A stretch of DNA of 31,947 bases from Isoetes engelmannii. Lineage: Eukaryota; Streptophyta; Lycopodiopsida; Isoetales; Isoetaceae. This document shows positions 30,835-31,947 of this stretch, one piece after another. The position numbers and the translations under genes are program-made. The notes under the pieces are model-generated. The model was given only the letters and a program-made list of their open reading frames with translations. It was not told where the DNA came from and ran no database searches. The first letter of the stretch is position 1. Every line of letters begins with the position of its first letter. The DNA lies in contig JAANSK020281490.1 of NCBI GenBank assembly GCA_011763485.2, positions 1 to 31,947 on the forward strand. The letters run 5' to 3'.

Positions 30835-31882
30835 AAATGGAAAGGGAGGGGGACCAACGAAAAAGAGTTGGATCGTATCATGTTATTTCAAATCAATTAT
30901 CACACATAATCAGAACAAAATAACTGGTTGATCGAGTATCATAGAGTCAAGGCTTGTTTTGTCCTTCAAACTCACCCTATGAACATGGCTAAACTTTGAG
31001 GTTACTAGGATGTTCCATGCAAGTACTAACTAGCAAGTGAAGATGATTCTCTTAAGTGATCTTATCTCTTGAATACGGACATCAGAACATCTCTGAAATA
31101 AAATGACCACCATGTCTCAAGTGTAAAACAAGGCATGCAATCATAACGTCATGACCTTAAGTTATAATGTGTCTGACATGAGCATCAAAAACCTCGTTGC
31201 AGTGTGAATAATCATTTATGGACTTCAATCGACGGGGATGATCCATTACAGCTTAGTATAACACCAGTCTTGATCTACCTCTTCCTTGTTTTCTATCTTG
31301 GGAGAAAACATCTGCTGTAAATGTGGAATATGTTGTAAACATGGAATCTGCTGGATGGCAAGACTGAGATGGGATGCTATTGGTCCACTCTTTGAGCTAT
31401 GCTCAATATTTATCAACTGAAATAACAGGGCTTTATCAGATGGTGAGTGTGGTATAGTATGTTTGAGCATATTCCTCTAAGGATTAATGTTGCATGTCTT
31501 CAAACTATCTTCACAAATGGATTTGGAATCATAAAGTTCATTTCCAGCTATGTTCAAGCTATTCTCCCCACATGTAATAATTAGGACTTTGTTCCTCAAA
31601 AACTATTTTCACTTCACCAATTTCTTAAACGGATCTAATTGGCTCATAGTTGAAGTTCAAGACTGAAGCATATGATTGTCGGTCCACACATGTTGCTACT
31701 GGAGTCTGAATCCTTGGTTCATTCACTGTCAGGCATGTCCTTATGTTCTTTACCATCACTTTTTGGATCGTCAAATGGAAGGCACGTGGGCATCTCAACC
31801 TTCGAGCAATTTCTGGCAATGGTTCCTCTATGTGTCCAGATGGATAAATGATTGCACATGACAAGGAAAATGTCACGAACCT

Positions 31883-31920
31883 AACCGAAATACACGGAAC
31901 CGAAATACACGGAAACAGAA
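31883..31920. repeat. 15-bp tandem repeat at the window edge
   Basis: AACCGAAATACACGG occurs twice head to tail, then a partial, altered third copy. The surrounding sequence is unassigned. Confidence 0.85.
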
Positions 31921-31947
31921 ATACAGAAGTGTACGCCAGGATCTGGC

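Larger units (their letters stand above)
30623..31947. other. region upstream of MMS19, promoter side, no gene recognised
   Basis: The MMS19 promoter must lie here on the minus strand, but I see no convincing TATA box. A GTGAGC donor-like site near 30669 and a TTTTAG acceptor-like site near 30600 could flank a 5'-leader intron. Minus-strand open stretches at 31246-31470 and 31625-31876 have no known motif. Confidence 0.4.

Noticed and set aside
1-31947. CRISPR array, operon or other prokaryotic system
   Set aside because: Introns, plant LTR primer sites and a plant MMS19 show a eukaryotic nuclear window; no regularly spaced repeat array is present.

Overview
This window is nuclear DNA from a land plant. 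Two things support that. The single host gene is a multi-exon MMS19 (MET18) homologue whose protein follows the plant family from end to end. The LTR elements also carry the plant initiator-Met tRNA primer site TGGTATCAGAGC. The protein is clearly diverged from the Arabidopsis form as I recall it, and very short introns sit beside transposon-filled ones. I therefore lean, weakly, towards a non-seed plant (moss, lycophyte or fern); the sequence alone does not settle this.

Layout. MMS19 lies on the minus strand from 30559 down to 6099. I placed 20 exons by hand. Together they make 3351 bases, exactly 1117 codons with the stop, so a 1116-residue protein close to the usual plant length. All phases agree, and all introns are GT-AG except intron 14, which is GC-AG. 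MMS19 is the HEAT-repeat adaptor of the cytosolic iron-sulfur assembly targeting complex and hands Fe-S clusters to nuclear DNA-repair and replication enzymes. The gene is about 24.5 kb long because introns 6, 8, 10, 12 and 15 each exceed 1.9 kb; nine of the others are below 100 bases.

Mobile DNA. Intron 10 (7.9 kb) holds a nested pair of small non-autonomous LTR retroelements of one family. Each has its own 5-bp target duplication, and the inner one is the younger. Intron 6 holds a LINE whose 5' part is inverted, followed by a Copia pol remnant. Intron 15 holds a degraded stretch that shares a protein motif with the outer LTR element, plus a 93-bp tandem duplication. Introns 8, 12, 13 and 14 hold old duplications. 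Downstream of MMS19 are a broken Helitron (Rep HUH and PIF1 helicase pieces, minus strand, 1.9-3.0 kb) and a ~480-bp foldback MITE with a 7-bp target duplication and a 22-base G run.

The rest (1-1900, 3100-3880, 4380-5930 and 30620-31947) shows no gene I can support. I found no new multi-gene system. The most interesting points are the intact MMS19 model with its GC-AG intron and its in-frame, stop-free 60-base intron, the nested LTR pair, and the LINE inversion.
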